From NCBI RefSeq assembly GCF_002954265.1, contig NZ_PPSL01000002.1:682001-746000 (forward strand): 64,000 nt of DNA, in the 5' to 3' direction. The notes under the pieces were generated by a model, which worked only from the letters and a program-made list of their open reading frames with translations, searched no databases and was not told where the DNA came from. A program made the position numbers and the translations under genes. This document shows, piece after piece, positions 1 to 9,107 of the stretch. Source of the stretch: Flavipsychrobacter stenotrophus (GTDB lineage Bacteria > Bacteroidota > Bacteroidia > Chitinophagales > Chitinophagaceae). How positions within the stretch are numbered: the first letter of the stretch is position 1; the number at the start of each line of letters is the position of its first letter.

Positions 1-276
1 GTAGAAGGTGTTATTGTTGAGAAAGAAGCTGTGCTGGGTGCCAATGTAGTATTGACACAATCGACCAAGATAATAGATGTGAGCGGACCTGAGCCGATAG
101 AATATAAGGGCCGTGTACCTGCACGCAGCGTAGTAATACCGGGCAGCTATACCAAGAAATTCCCCGCAGGAGATTACCAGGTAAGTTGTGCGCTGATCAT
201 TGGTACGCGTAAGGCATCTACCGACCTGAAGACAAGTCTGAATGATGCGCTGAGAGAGTTTAATGTTGCCGTATAA
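1..276 (+). CDS. dapD: 2,3,4,5-tetrahydropyridine-2,6-dicarboxylate N-succinyltransferase (C-terminal part)
   Basis: This is the 3' end of a gene that begins before the window; about 91 residues are visible and the reading frame is open from base 1. DapD transfers succinyl from succinyl-CoA to tetrahydrodipicolinate in the cytoplasmic diaminopimelate/lysine pathway. What is seen is the end of the left-handed beta-helix (VEGVIVEKEAVLGANVVLTQ) followed by the typical C-terminal cap (RVPARSVVIPGSYTKKFPAG, then KTSLNDALREF). The next gene starts 15 bases after its stop, so the two may be co-transcribed. The missing N-terminus cannot be assessed. Confidence 0.9.
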   Translation, partial: VEGVIVEKEAVLGANVVLTQSTKIIDVSGPEPIEYKGRVPARSVVIPGSYTKKFPAGDYQVSCALIIGTRKASTDLKTSLNDALREFNVAV

Positions 277-291
277 TTGAGGAGGAACGAT

Positions 292-1419
292 ATGAGTGTG
301 TTATTACTGGATATAGATTGGGGCGTGTTTAACAGAACCTACAGCAATGTAAAGCTGTCGGACTATATCCTGTTTGCTGTAATTATACTGCTTACCATAG
401 TGCTAAAGAAGCCGTTGGCAGGGTTACTCACGAAGTTGAGTACAAGGATAGCCTCTAAGTATAGCTACATGAAGCACCGGGATACCATAAGAGAAATCCT
501 CTTTAAACCGGTGGAGCGACTGCTACAGATCATACTCTATTTTGTAGCCACTGAACAGATAGCACCTCTGTTGGATAGTGTAGACATACATAGGGCGGGT
601 GGAAGCAAAAAGGGTATGAACATAAACCTGGGCTCCCTTACCGATCACTTATTCCTGCTGATATTTATCCTGTTCCTTACGCAGGTAGTAACAAGAATAA
701 TAGATTTCCTGTACTACATAAGAATGGGAAAGGCCAACGAAGAGCATAACCTGTCTAACCAACAGATGCTGCCACTCATCAAGGAGATATCTAAGCTCAT
801 TACCTGGACCTTGAGTGCGTTCTGGATACTAGGGTCGGTGTTTCATGTGAATGTGCCGGCGTTGATAACCGGTTTGGGTATTGGTGGTGTGGCCATAGCA
901 TTGGCGGGTAAGGAAACAGTAGAGAACTTCTTCGCTGCATTTACTATTCTATCTGATAAGCCCTTTCAGACAGGTGATGTCATAAAGCTGGGTGAAATAG
1001 AGGCAACGGTTGAGCGTATTGGTTTCCGTAGTACAAGGTTGCGTAACACAGATGGCTCGGCATATATTATTCCTAACCAGAACCTGGTGAGCCAGAACCT
1101 GATCAATCTCTCTAATCGCAGTACACGCGGGCTAAAACTTACAGCCAACATTAAATATGGGATCAGTAATGATGGGCTGAATCAACTAATAGCAGAAGTA
1201 AAGAAGACGCTACATGAAATGGAGGTAGTGAAAGATCCGATAACAGTATCGCTTGACAATTTTGAGAAAGAAACTTTTCAGCTGGTGGTGGCCTATCACC
1301 TGCCGCACCCGTTGCCGGAAGACAGTACCCTTGCGGGACTTAAGCATGAGATCAACCTGAAGGTGTTTGAGATAGTGAATAAGTATGGGCAGATGGGTAC
1401 TGCTGTGGGAACGAGCTAA
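292..1419 (+). CDS. MscS-family mechanosensitive channel
   Basis: Inner-membrane channel of the small-conductance mechanosensitive family, which releases solutes on hypo-osmotic shock. The protein is about 375 residues with several hydrophobic segments in the first 200 residues, a Gly/Ala-rich pore helix (ITGLGIGGVAIALAGKETVE) and the following cytoplasmic beta domain (SDKPFQTGDVIKLGEIEATV, then TRLRNTDGSAYIIPNQNL). I chose ATG at 292 rather than the in-frame TTG at 277 because AGGAGG at 280-285 sits 6 bases upstream of it, an unusually good ribosome site for this genome. It follows dapD closely but has no known metabolic link to it. Confidence 0.88.
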   Translation: MSVLLLDIDWGVFNRTYSNVKLSDYILFAVIILLTIVLKKPLAGLLTKLSTRIASKYSYMKHRDTIREILFKPVERLLQIILYFVATEQIAPLLDSVDIHRAGGSKKGMNINLGSLTDHLFLLIFILFLTQVVTRIIDFLYYIRMGKANEEHNLSNQQMLPLIKEISKLITWTLSAFWILGSVFHVNVPALITGLGIGGVAIALAGKETVENFFAAFTILSDKPFQTGDVIKLGEIEATVERIGFRSTRLRNTDGSAYIIPNQNLVSQNLINLSNRSTRGLKLTANIKYGISNDGLNQLIAEVKKTLHEMEVVKDPITVSLDNFEKETFQLVVAYHLPHPLPEDSTLAGLKHEINLKVFEIVNKYGQMGTAVGTS

Positions 1420-1497
1420 AAAAATAATTGAAGACGATCAGTTACACTTCGAAGCGCTTCGGCCTCTAATTGATTTAATGCACTGGCTGGTGGAAAG

Positions 1498-2739
1498 TCA
1501 GATTTTAACGAGTTCATTCTGTAAGTCTCTGATGAATGCCTGAAGCTGATCGATGCTTACATGGTCCATTACAACTATCTTGTACCATGCTGCATCTCCA
1601 TGATGGTTGTTGGGTACAAGTTTGTACTTGTCGGCCAAAGCCGGAGCAATATGTGCGGCTCTTATGGTCACAATGTTCATTCTGGGGTGGCAATAATATG
1701 CGACGCCAAGTTTATCCAACTTATCACAGATCCATTGAGTGCGGTAGAGTAGTTTATTGATCTTTTCCAACCAGCCGAAGTGACCATATGTAAACAGGAT
1801 CATCCATATGGCAATAGCGTTGACACCACCGCGACTACCGCTTAGCGTCATATCCATACCGCTTACATAGCTTGCATGCTTGGTATATGCATGTTGCATT
1901 AACCCTTTGCGGGCCAGGAATATGCCTGTACCATATGGCGCCTGCAGCATTTTGTGGGCATCGAGGGTGATTGAGGAGACAACAGGGTTGGCAAAATTGA
2001 GCTGACTTTTCTTGTCGGTCATAGGATAAACAAAACCGCCGAATGCTCCGTCTACGTGCAACTTAAATAGTACATCATTTGCATCCAGTACTTGTTTGTA
2101 CAGATCAGGGCTGTCTACACTACCAAACATGGTGGTGCCCATGTTGCAGAAAACAATGAAGTAACTTATACCCGCTGCAATTGCCTGTTTCACTGTGCGG
2201 TCCAGCTGTATATATTCTATTTGCCTGTCATTGTCATTGACCGGCACGGTATACATTTCAATATTGAGTAGGTTAGCTGCTTTGGCAACTGAGTAGTGCG
2301 TATCTGCAGAGCTAAGTAAGGCTATCTGATTTTGAGCAGCGCTATGCTCAGAGACAAAATAGTTCCTGTAGATCCATGCCGCCTGAATATTGGCTTCTGT
2401 TCCGCCGGATGCTACATAGCCATCGCATGAATGATCTGCGGCCTTGAACATATCAACGCATAACAACTCAATCAGTTCTTTCTCCAACTCGTGAGTGCCT
2501 TCAAAAAACGGTTCGGAGTCGCCGAAGGTGTGGCAGCCGATGTGGTTGGGATTCTGGACATAGGCTCTTAAAAGTGGCGCATCTTTAAGAAAGGCAGCAT
2601 GCTCATAAAATACGTGCTGATCGAGCGTAGACGCAGGTACACCCAGGCATACATTTTGTGTGTAACTGACATTGCGGGCAAGTGCTTCAGTTATTTTCCT
2701 GTCCAGTTCGGCATGAGTGCGTTTTACCCAGTATTTCAT
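1498..2739 (-). CDS. Pyridoxal-phosphate-dependent group II amino acid decarboxylase
   Basis: A 413-residue cytoplasmic decarboxylase of the glutamate/histidine/aromatic amino acid decarboxylase fold. The PLP site is visible: the Schiff-base lysine K263 in SSITLDAHKMLQAPYGTG, the aspartate D230 in HVDGAFGG that contacts the pyridine nitrogen, and the substrate-side loop with H70-T71-F72-G73. GTEAN at 113-117 matches the cofactor phosphate-binding segment. The substrate cannot be told from sequence by eye; histidine, aspartate, glutamate or tyrosine are all possible. A TAGTTTTG box on the minus strand (2761-2768) lies just upstream of the start and could be its -7 element. It is a single-gene unit between a + strand channel and yicC. 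Confidence 0.85.
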   Translation of the reverse strand: MKYWVKRTHAELDRKITEALARNVSYTQNVCLGVPASTLDQHVFYEHAAFLKDAPLLRAYVQNPNHIGCHTFGDSEPFFEGTHELEKELIELLCVDMFKAADHSCDGYVASGGTEANIQAAWIYRNYFVSEHSAAQNQIALLSSADTHYSVAKAANLLNIEMYTVPVNDNDRQIEYIQLDRTVKQAIAAGISYFIVFCNMGTTMFGSVDSPDLYKQVLDANDVLFKLHVDGAFGGFVYPMTDKKSQLNFANPVVSSITLDAHKMLQAPYGTGIFLARKGLMQHAYTKHASYVSGMDMTLSGSRGGVNAIAIWMILFTYGHFGWLEKINKLLYRTQWICDKLDKLGVAYYCHPRMNIVTIRAAHIAPALADKYKLVPNNHHGDAAWYKIVVMDHVSIDQLQAFIRDLQNELVKI

Positions 2740-2891
2740 TCAATGACTCGTTATTGGCCGCAAAACTAGATCCATAGCTCGCAGGCAAAGCTAATGGCGA
2801 TCACTAACAATAGTGACGTATCTCATAGGATAGTATTAATGTGGCGGCATATACTGGCGTAGCTATTATTTAAACCTGTTTCTTAAAAACA

Positions 2892-2925
2892 AAAACACCA
2901 AAGACGGTGTTGTCTTTGGTGTTTT
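2892..2925 (-). terminator. Rho-independent terminator of yicC
   Basis: A perfect 14-bp stem (AAAACACCAAAGAC at 2892-2905, complement at 2912-2925) with a 6-base loop. On the minus strand it is followed by a T-rich run (complement of 2883-2896). It lies 44 bases past the yicC stop. Confidence 0.85.
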
Positions 2926-2968
2926 ATTTTGTAATGTCTGTTTTACCAGATATAAACCCTACAATAAC

Positions 2969-3844
2969 TTATAGTATGTTCAAAATTTGCTCCTTTGCTT
3001 TCTCCAGTTCGTCCTTCATATTGATAACGATCTGTTGAATTTCGGCATGATTAGCTTTCGACCCCAAAGTATTTACTTCACGACCTATTTCCTGTAGTAT
3101 GAAGTTGAGTTTGCGGCCTATGGCAGTGTCCTTATTGTCAACGGTTTCGTGGAAGTATACGCAATGCTGTTTGAGACGGGTCTTTTCTTCGCTGATGTCC
3201 ATACGCTCGAGGTAGTAGATCATTTCCTGCTCCAGACGATTCTCATCTATCTTTTGTTTGCCCACAACATCTATGAGCCACTGTTCAATTTTTGCCCTTA
3301 CGCGTGTGGTGCGCTCGCCTTCCAGAGGTATAACTTTTTCCAAAAGCTGCTCTATGTTGCTGATACGGGAGTGTATATCCTTATACAGCACCTCGCCTTC
3401 ATGTCTGCGGTGCTCCATCAGGTTAGCGGCTGCTTTTTCTACTACTATCTTCACCTTTTCCCAATCTTCAACGGCAAGTGCATCCTGATCGGGCGCTACT
3501 ACTTCCGGCATACGCATTAAAGTAGATATGATATTGTCTGTAGGAATACCTACCTGTTCAGCTATCTGCTTCATACCCTGGTAATAGAACATTGCCAGAT
3601 CGGTATTTACCACCATTGGCTTAGAGGCACCTTCCTGCTTTACCGTTATGGTTACATCTATAGTACCACGCATCAATGCGCTATTCAGCAGATTGCGGAT
3701 GTCCAGTTCATAGTTGCGAAGTATGGGTGGCAGCTTGGTCATCAATTCAAATTGCTTGCCGTTAAGCGCCTTCATTTCCACTACTACCTGGCGATTGCCA
3801 ATTGCGGCATCTGCCCGGCCAAAACCAGTCATTGAGTATAACAT
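2969..3844 (-). CDS. yicC: YicC/YloC family endoribonuclease
   Basis: A 291-residue protein that matches the YicC family end to end. The N-terminus MLYSMTGFGRADA is the family hallmark, followed by the YicC-like domain (VEMKALNGKQFELMTKLP). The C-terminal DUF1732 part ends REVNTLGSKANHAEIQQ and VINMKDELEKAKEQILNI. YicC proteins form a cytoplasmic oligomeric RNase implicated in decay of small RNAs and stress RNAs. Length is normal. It is transcribed alone with its own terminator. In many bacteria yicC precedes gmk; no gmk is seen here. Confidence 0.92.
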   Translation of the reverse strand: MLYSMTGFGRADAAIGNRQVVVEMKALNGKQFELMTKLPPILRNYELDIRNLLNSALMRGTIDVTITVKQEGASKPMVVNTDLAMFYYQGMKQIAEQVGIPTDNIISTLMRMPEVVAPDQDALAVEDWEKVKIVVEKAAANLMEHRRHEGEVLYKDIHSRISNIEQLLEKVIPLEGERTTRVRAKIEQWLIDVVGKQKIDENRLEQEMIYYLERMDISEEKTRLKQHCVYFHETVDNKDTAIGRKLNFILQEIGREVNTLGSKANHAEIQQIVINMKDELEKAKEQILNIL

Positions 3845-4053
3845 AACTTACTTATTTGCAACAAAAGAAAACAAAGTTTTACAATAAAACCAATTTATCA
3901 TGGTTTACGATAGCGAGGAGACGCCTGTACCATCGCTATTTACGAACTAATATTTATTCCCTCACGCCAGTAGCAACACCGTATTTTCTTCAGCACAATT
4001 GATAAAATTATCTAAAAACGAAGGGGCTGTTAACAATGACTTTAATAAATGGG

Positions 4054-4061
4054 TATATTTG
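4054..4061 (+). promoter_or_regulatory. Putative -7 box upstream of the EnvC-like gene
   Basis: TATATTTG fits the Bacteroidetes -7 consensus TAnnTTTG. It lies 20 bases before ATG 4082, so transcription would start inside the longer reading frame that opens at 4049. This supports ATG 4082 as the true start. No good TTTG -33 box is seen at 19-20 bases. Confidence 0.5.
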
Positions 4062-4081
4062 TTTCTCACTCACGGTTCCTC

Positions 4082-5452
4082 ATGCGTAAAAGTTGTTTAC
4101 TATTTTTGCTGGCTTTTTCTTTTGTTGCTACCGCGCAGCAAAAGGAGTATGTACCCCCTACCAAGGCTCAACTGGAAGCCAAACGTAAGGAGATACAGGA
4201 TGCCATCAATGATACAGAGCACCAACTGGAGGAGATAAAGAAGAATAAGAATGCCACAATGAGCCAGTTGAGGGCATTGCAATATAAGCTGGCACAAAGA
4301 CAGACGCTGATAGGCAATATCAATGAGGAAATAGGTAGCATTGACAATACGATAGTGTCTTCTTCTAAGGAAATAATGACGCTGAAGCAAAAGCTGGAAC
4401 TGCTGAAAGTACGGTATGCACAGTCTCTACGCTACGCTTACCAGACCCGTAGTTCTTATGACATGCTGGCATTTCTATTCTCATCGCAAGACTTTAATGA
4501 TGCCGTGCGCAGGATGAAGTACCTGAAAAAATTCAGGGAGTTCCGCAAGCAGCAGGTTGACCAGATACGCCAGACACAGAACCAGATAGAGCATAAGATA
4601 GGTGACCTGAATAAGGAAAAGCAAGAAAAAGACCAACTGTTACTGAACCAGAAGCAACAAACGGTAGCCCTACAGGGAGACGTGCAACAAACCAATACAG
4701 TAATACAAGGACTAAAGGGCAAGGAAGCAGAACTGGCAAAAGAAATAGAGAAGAACAGGATTGTTGCCAACAGGATAAACAAAGCAATTGGTGTAATTAT
4801 AGAACGTGAGATGGCTGCCGCATTGAAGAAGGCAGAAGATGAAGAAAAGAGAAGGCTTGCCGCGGCAGGTAAACCAGTTACTCCGGCATCTAATCCAAAG
4901 GACACAAGACCTGCGGGTAATGGCAAGCCAGACCCTTCGTTACCTTATATAGCACCCAAACCAAAACCTGCGAAAGCGGATGCACCACCATTGATGATGA
5001 CCCCAACGGAAGTAGCTCTTGCGGCAAACTTTGAGGGTAACCATGGTAAGCTTTACTGGCCTGTAGCACAGGGGTCTATATCTGACCACTTTGGTACACA
5101 CCCACACCCGCTTGCAAAGAGTGTAATGGTAGACCAGGCAGGTATAGATATACGCACATCGCCTAGTGCTGCTGTAAGAGCTGTATTTGAAGGAACTGTA
5201 AGCAGCGTGTTCTCTACTGGGGGCAGTGATCTTATTGTGATCATACAGCATGGTAACTACTTCACGGTTTATAACGGACTGGCAAGTGTGTCTGTAAAGA
5301 ACGGCCAGCACGTAGATACACGCCAGCCAATAGGTATAGTAGCCAATAATGATGAAGGTGAACCAACGGTGAACTTCCAGATATGGAAGTCTGCAGGTAA
5401 AGGGGCTAAGGTGAAACTTAATCCGGAGACTTGGATAGGGAAAGCACATTGA
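4082..5452 (+). CDS. EnvC-like murein hydrolase activator (coiled coil plus degenerate LytM domain)
   Basis: A 456-residue exported protein: signal peptide (MRKSCLLFLLAFSFVATAQ), a long charged coiled coil (about residues 20-255), a Pro/Lys-rich linker, then an M23/LytM domain near the C-terminus. EnvC-type proteins do not cut peptidoglycan themselves but activate N-acetylmuramoyl-L-alanine amidases at division. The sequence agrees: the HxGxD zinc motif reads QAGID, the HLHF motif reads TVNF, and the YxHL catalytic histidine is replaced (VYNGL). It is first of three tandem LytM genes on the same strand. ATG 4082 fits the signal peptide better than the upstream start at 4049. Confidence 0.85.
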   Translation: MRKSCLLFLLAFSFVATAQQKEYVPPTKAQLEAKRKEIQDAINDTEHQLEEIKKNKNATMSQLRALQYKLAQRQTLIGNINEEIGSIDNTIVSSSKEIMTLKQKLELLKVRYAQSLRYAYQTRSSYDMLAFLFSSQDFNDAVRRMKYLKKFREFRKQQVDQIRQTQNQIEHKIGDLNKEKQEKDQLLLNQKQQTVALQGDVQQTNTVIQGLKGKEAELAKEIEKNRIVANRINKAIGVIIEREMAAALKKAEDEEKRRLAAAGKPVTPASNPKDTRPAGNGKPDPSLPYIAPKPKPAKADAPPLMMTPTEVALAANFEGNHGKLYWPVAQGSISDHFGTHPHPLAKSVMVDQAGIDIRTSPSAAVRAVFEGTVSSVFSTGGSDLIVIIQHGNYFTVYNGLASVSVKNGQHVDTRQPIGIVANNDEGEPTVNFQIWKSAGKGAKVKLNPETWIGKAH

Positions 5453-5569
5453 TAAGTAAAAAGTAAAAACTTAAAAGTAAAAAGCACCCTGTTGCTGTAA
5501 TGTTTCTTTTGCCCTCAAGTGCAAAACGGTAACGTACATAAACGGCTCTTAAATTACTAACCAATATCA

Positions 5570-6187
5570 ATGCTTATGAGATACGCTGTAGCTATTATAT
5601 TGCTGTTTATCTGTGGCCCAAGTATGGCGAAACACCGCCATAAACACCACCATCGCAGTAGTCATCATCATTCCGTGGCACATAGGTCTCATCACAGTCG
5701 CCACCATAGTGCAGTAGTGCAGCACAGCAAACCCAAAGTGCTTACAGAAGAAGATATATTGTCTCAGCAATTTGAAGCACAAAAGGGAAATTTACGGTTA
5801 CCTGTGGAACGAGTTGTTGCAAAAGAAATACCGGTTGCTAAGTACCATATTCAATACCACCCTGTACCAGGCATTAGCATTAATTGTCATTCAGGATCAT
5901 GTGTACGGGCTGTCTACGATGGCGTGGTATCGAAAATTTTCAGTGTTGATGATAATGAGAATAAAGTTGTGATACTCCAGCATGGTAATTACTTTACGGT
6001 ATATAATGGTGTTACGCAAACAGCAGTAAAAACCGGAGACAAGATCACTGCCAACCAGGAAATAGGAACAGTAGCCGCTAATGATGACGGTGAGCCGAGC
6101 CTGAACTTTCAGATATGGAAGGCGGGACCTAAGAAGGCAGAGCGAACAAAGCTGGATCCTGAGGTATGGATCATTAAGCAGTATTGA
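5570..6187 (+). CDS. Secreted degenerate LytM-domain protein with a His-rich N-terminus
   Basis: A 205-residue paralogue of the LytM domain of the gene before it. A signal peptide (MLMRYAVAIILLFICGPSMA) is followed by a 33-residue stretch containing 14 histidines (starting KHRHKHHHRSSHHH), which could bind metal. The C-terminal domain keeps the fold signature (VILQHGNYFTVYNGV, EPSLNFQIWKAG) but both zinc motifs are gone: HxGxD reads VPGIS and HLHF reads SLNF. There is no coiled coil. It lies 117 bases after the EnvC-like gene and 33 bases before the third paralogue, so the three are probably one functional group. An alternative start is ATG 5576. The role of the histidines is inference only. 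Confidence 0.75.
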   Translation: MLMRYAVAIILLFICGPSMAKHRHKHHHRSSHHHSVAHRSHHSRHHSAVVQHSKPKVLTEEDILSQQFEAQKGNLRLPVERVVAKEIPVAKYHIQYHPVPGISINCHSGSCVRAVYDGVVSKIFSVDDNENKVVILQHGNYFTVYNGVTQTAVKTGDKITANQEIGTVAANDDGEPSLNFQIWKAGPKKAERTKLDPEVWIIKQY

Positions 6188-6220
6188 AATGACCGATTTT
6201 TAATCTTATAAATTTAAATT

Positions 6221-6769
6221 ATGAAGATAATTGTTACAATTGCTATTCTTGGTCTGTCGCTACCCTGCTTTGCACAGCGTCCCGTAAATCCAATGCAGCC
6301 GCAGATGGTTACAGAGACTGTAGCCCCGGCGAATGAAAACACAGTATTAACAAAAAAATTTGAAGAGAGTAAGGGCAAGCTTCAATACCCTGTCAATGGT
6401 GCAATAACCTCACATTTTGGAAAACAGCACCACCCTACAGCAAAGGGAGTAGAAGTTGACAATGCGGGGGTAGATTTCACGACTGCTGCAAATGCCCCGG
6501 TAAGATCGGTATTTAAAGGTAAGGTATCGTCTGTATTTATGACAGGCACAATGCAGGTAGTAGTTATACAACATGGTGCTTACTTTACTGTATATACCGG
6601 ACTTGCATCAATAGGTGTAAAAATTGGTCAGGAGGTAGTAGCCGGACAGGAATTGGGACTTGTAGCCAATGATGTTGATAAAAAGAAGCCATCATTTAAT
6701 TTCCAGGTATGGAGATCAAAGGGAGAAGGGGCTGCAAAGCTGAACCCTGAAGATTGGTTGAAAGGATAG
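6221..6769 (+). CDS. Secreted degenerate LytM-domain protein
   Basis: A 182-residue protein with signal peptide (MKIIVTIAILGLSLPCFAQ) and a LytM/M23 domain filling residues about 50-182. It resembles the domain of the EnvC-like gene two genes upstream (SHFGKQHHPTAKGVEV, AGVDFTTAA, VIQHGAYFTVYTGLAS). Zinc ligands are again lost: HxGxD reads NAGVD and HLHF reads SFNF. It is therefore expected to be a non-catalytic cell-wall or hydrolase-binding protein. It ends the three-gene LytM run and is followed by a strong terminator. Confidence 0.8.
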   Translation: MKIIVTIAILGLSLPCFAQRPVNPMQPQMVTETVAPANENTVLTKKFEESKGKLQYPVNGAITSHFGKQHHPTAKGVEVDNAGVDFTTAANAPVRSVFKGKVSSVFMTGTMQVVVIQHGAYFTVYTGLASIGVKIGQEVVAGQELGLVANDVDKKKPSFNFQVWRSKGEGAAKLNPEDWLKG

Positions 6770-6843
6770 TAGCTCAACCCTCAAAGTATTTTTTCGTTCC
6801 CCCGGGCTATAGCGAATAACTCTGATACAAAATACTATTAAGA

Positions 6844-6884
6844 AACGGGTGCCAACTATCAAGTTGACACCCGTTCATTTTTTT
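6844..6884. terminator. Bidirectional terminator between the LytM genes and porX
   Basis: A 14-bp stem with one mismatch (6844-6857 with 6862-6875), loop ATCA, then a run of seven T on the + strand. It sits between convergent genes and can serve both. Confidence 0.8.
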
Positions 6885-6897
6885 ATCTCTATTTAAC

Positions 6898-8457
6898 TTA
6901 CTTGCTCTCCATTCTTATTATAGGAATAACCATCTCCTCTATTGAAACGCCACCGTGCTGAAATGTATTGCGGTAGTAGTTGACGTAATGATTGTAGTTA
7001 TTAGGGTAACACAGGAATACGTCTTCCTTCGCAAAAATGAATGTGGAGCTAACATTAGGTGTGGGTAACCCTGCCAGCTTAGGGTCTTTAAATGCCAATA
7101 CATCGCGACTTTCAAACTGCAGGTTGCGGCCGTGCTTGTAGCGGAGGTTGGCGGTTGTCTGCCTGTCTCCCACACACTTGCTCGGGGTCTTTACCTTCGT
7201 GCTGCCATGATCGGTGGTCATAAACACCTGTATATTCTTCTCCGCTATTTTGCGCAGTGCCCTGTGCAATGGTGAGTGCTCGAACCAGCTGGTAACCAGA
7301 GAGCGGTAAGAGATCTCATCGCCTGCAAGCTCCTTCAGTACCTCCATTTCGGTGCGGGCGTGGGACAGCATATCTACAAAGTTGTACACCACAACGGTGA
7401 GGTCGTTAGTCAGGTAGTTGTGAATGTTATCTTCCAGCAACTTTGCATCATCATTGTTAGTGATCTTCACGTATTGCCACTTCAGCTTATCCATTTTCAA
7501 ATGCTTCAGCTGGTTGGCAAAGAAGAATTCTTCATAGAGATTCTTACCGCCGTCTTCATCATCGTTCTTCCACTCCAGCGGAAAGTGTTTTTCAATATCT
7601 ATCGGCATCATGCCTGCAAATATTGCATTGCGGCAATACTGTGTAGCCGTAGGTAATATACTGTAATAAAGATCTTCTTCTGTGATACGGAAAGACTCTG
7701 TAATGATAGACTGGAAAGCCTTCCAGTGATCATAACGGAGGTTATCGACCACAATCATAAATGTGGGTTGACCGGCCTTTATATGCGGCGCTATCTTGGT
7801 CTCAAACAATTTGTGAGAGAACAGTGGCCCTGTTTTGTTGTTGTCTTTTATCCATCCTGCATAATTCTTGCTGATGTACTTAAAGAACTCGCTGTTGGCT
7901 TCCGCTTTTTGTGTTTGCAATACTTCCATCATTTCAGAACTATCGCTCTTACCAATCTCCAGTTCCCAATACACCAGGCGCTTGTATAGCTCCTTCCATT
8001 CTTCGTGGTTGGGGTTGTCGTTCAGTGCCATAAACAGATTGCGGAAGTCCTGTTGGTAGGCCACAGTAGTTTTCTCAGAAACAAGGCGCTTGCCATCCAT
8101 TATTTTCTTCAATGAAAGCAACACCTGGTTAGGATTCACCGGCTTAATCAGATAGTCTGTGATCTGTGATCCAAGGGCTTCCTCCATTATGTTCTCCGCC
8201 TCATTTTTGGTGATCATCACCACCGGCAGCTGTGGCAGCATTTCTTTTATTTTCCCAAGCGTTTCCAGCCCTGTAAGACCGGGCATACTCTCGTCCAGCA
8301 GCACCACATCTACGATCTTTTCTTTCAATAGTTCAAGGGCATCATAGCCATTGGAAAGCGGGGTAACAATATATCCTTTATTGGTAAGGAACATGATCTG
8401 CGACTTGAGCGAATCAATTTCATCGTCTACCCATAGTATCTCCCCTTGTGTACTCAT
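6898..8457 (-). CDS. porX: PorX: T9SS response regulator fused to a PglZ/alkaline-phosphatase domain
   Basis: A 519-residue protein, the same size as characterised PorX. An N-terminal CheY-like receiver has D11/D12, phospho-acceptor D55 (VVLLDESMPG) and K105 (DYLIKP). The C-terminal PglZ domain shows IVVDNLRYDHW, SILPTATQYCRNA and TTDHGST, the metal-binding phosphatase-fold motifs. In Porphyromonas and Flavobacterium PorX acts with the kinase PorY to control type IX secretion and gliding, and hydrolyses cyclic oligonucleotides. No porY lies next to it here. It is monocistronic and divergent from the acetyltransferase gene at 8612. Confidence 0.93.
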   Translation of the reverse strand: MSTQGEILWVDDEIDSLKSQIMFLTNKGYIVTPLSNGYDALELLKEKIVDVVLLDESMPGLTGLETLGKIKEMLPQLPVVMITKNEAENIMEEALGSQITDYLIKPVNPNQVLLSLKKIMDGKRLVSEKTTVAYQQDFRNLFMALNDNPNHEEWKELYKRLVYWELEIGKSDSSEMMEVLQTQKAEANSEFFKYISKNYAGWIKDNNKTGPLFSHKLFETKIAPHIKAGQPTFMIVVDNLRYDHWKAFQSIITESFRITEEDLYYSILPTATQYCRNAIFAGMMPIDIEKHFPLEWKNDDEDGGKNLYEEFFFANQLKHLKMDKLKWQYVKITNNDDAKLLEDNIHNYLTNDLTVVVYNFVDMLSHARTEMEVLKELAGDEISYRSLVTSWFEHSPLHRALRKIAEKNIQVFMTTDHGSTKVKTPSKCVGDRQTTANLRYKHGRNLQFESRDVLAFKDPKLAGLPTPNVSSTFIFAKEDVFLCYPNNYNHYVNYYRNTFQHGGVSIEEMVIPIIRMESK

Positions 8458-8611
8458 TTTTCGGTGTGTGTTTTAAGATCAGATAAATTTATTGAAATTA
8501 TTGGGGAAGCCTGCATTTAAAAATTAGTTTAACGCAAGTTTGACAGGAGGAATACTTGGAATAACGCCCACACGTGTTTAGTATTGCATTCAGTAATAAC
8601 ACATTAACATT

Positions 8612-9067
8612 ATGCCAACGCCCATAGTAAGAAGAGCTATAGTTGAAGATTGCCCACGTATGCTGGAATTGGTGCGGGAACTGGCGCTATATGAGCGTGC
8701 TCCTGACGAAGTAACGGTAACGCTGGAGCATTTTATAACAAGTGGTTTTGGCGCTAACCCCGTGTGGTGGGCATTTGTTGTGGAAGAAGATGGCATGATA
8801 CAGGGATTTGCGCTCTACTATATCCGCTACAGCACCTGGAAGGGACAGCGTATGTATCTGGAAGACATTATAGTTACTGAAGCAGCACGTGGCCGCAAAC
8901 TGGGCAAGATGCTGATGGATGCACTGATAGAAGAGGCTAAAGAAAAGAAATTCAGCGGAATAGTGTGGCAGGTGCTGGAATGGAATGAACCCGCGCTCAA
9001 TTTCTACAAAAAGTTTGATGCCAGCTTTGATCCTGAATGGGTGAATGCAGTGCTGAACCTTGGTTAG
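8612..9067 (+). CDS. GNAT-family N-acetyltransferase (diamine acetyltransferase-like)
   Basis: A 151-residue cytoplasmic acetyltransferase. The acetyl-CoA-binding motif A is present (LEDIIVTEAARGRKLGKMLM), then motif B (WNEPALNFYKKFDA). Overall layout (RRAIVEDCPRMLELVRELA, YERAPDEVT, GFALYYIRYSTWKGQRMYLE) is very like the spermidine/thialysine acetyltransferase (SSAT) subgroup, so a polyamine or lysine analogue is the likely substrate. Substrate choice is inference. Confidence 0.85.
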   Translation: MPTPIVRRAIVEDCPRMLELVRELALYERAPDEVTVTLEHFITSGFGANPVWWAFVVEEDGMIQGFALYYIRYSTWKGQRMYLEDIIVTEAARGRKLGKMLMDALIEEAKEKKFSGIVWQVLEWNEPALNFYKKFDASFDPEWVNAVLNLG

Positions 9068-9107
9068 TTGTCAAAATTTGCCAAGGTCAGAAATAAAGGA
9101 GAACATT

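Noticed and set aside
1450-1461. Palindrome CGAAGCGCTTCG as a terminator for the decarboxylase
   Set aside because: No loop and no T run on the relevant strand.
4456-4926. A 156-codon minus-strand frame inside the EnvC-like gene
   Set aside because: Low-complexity Ser/Phe/Leu composition caused by the antisense of a Lys/Glu-rich coiled coil.
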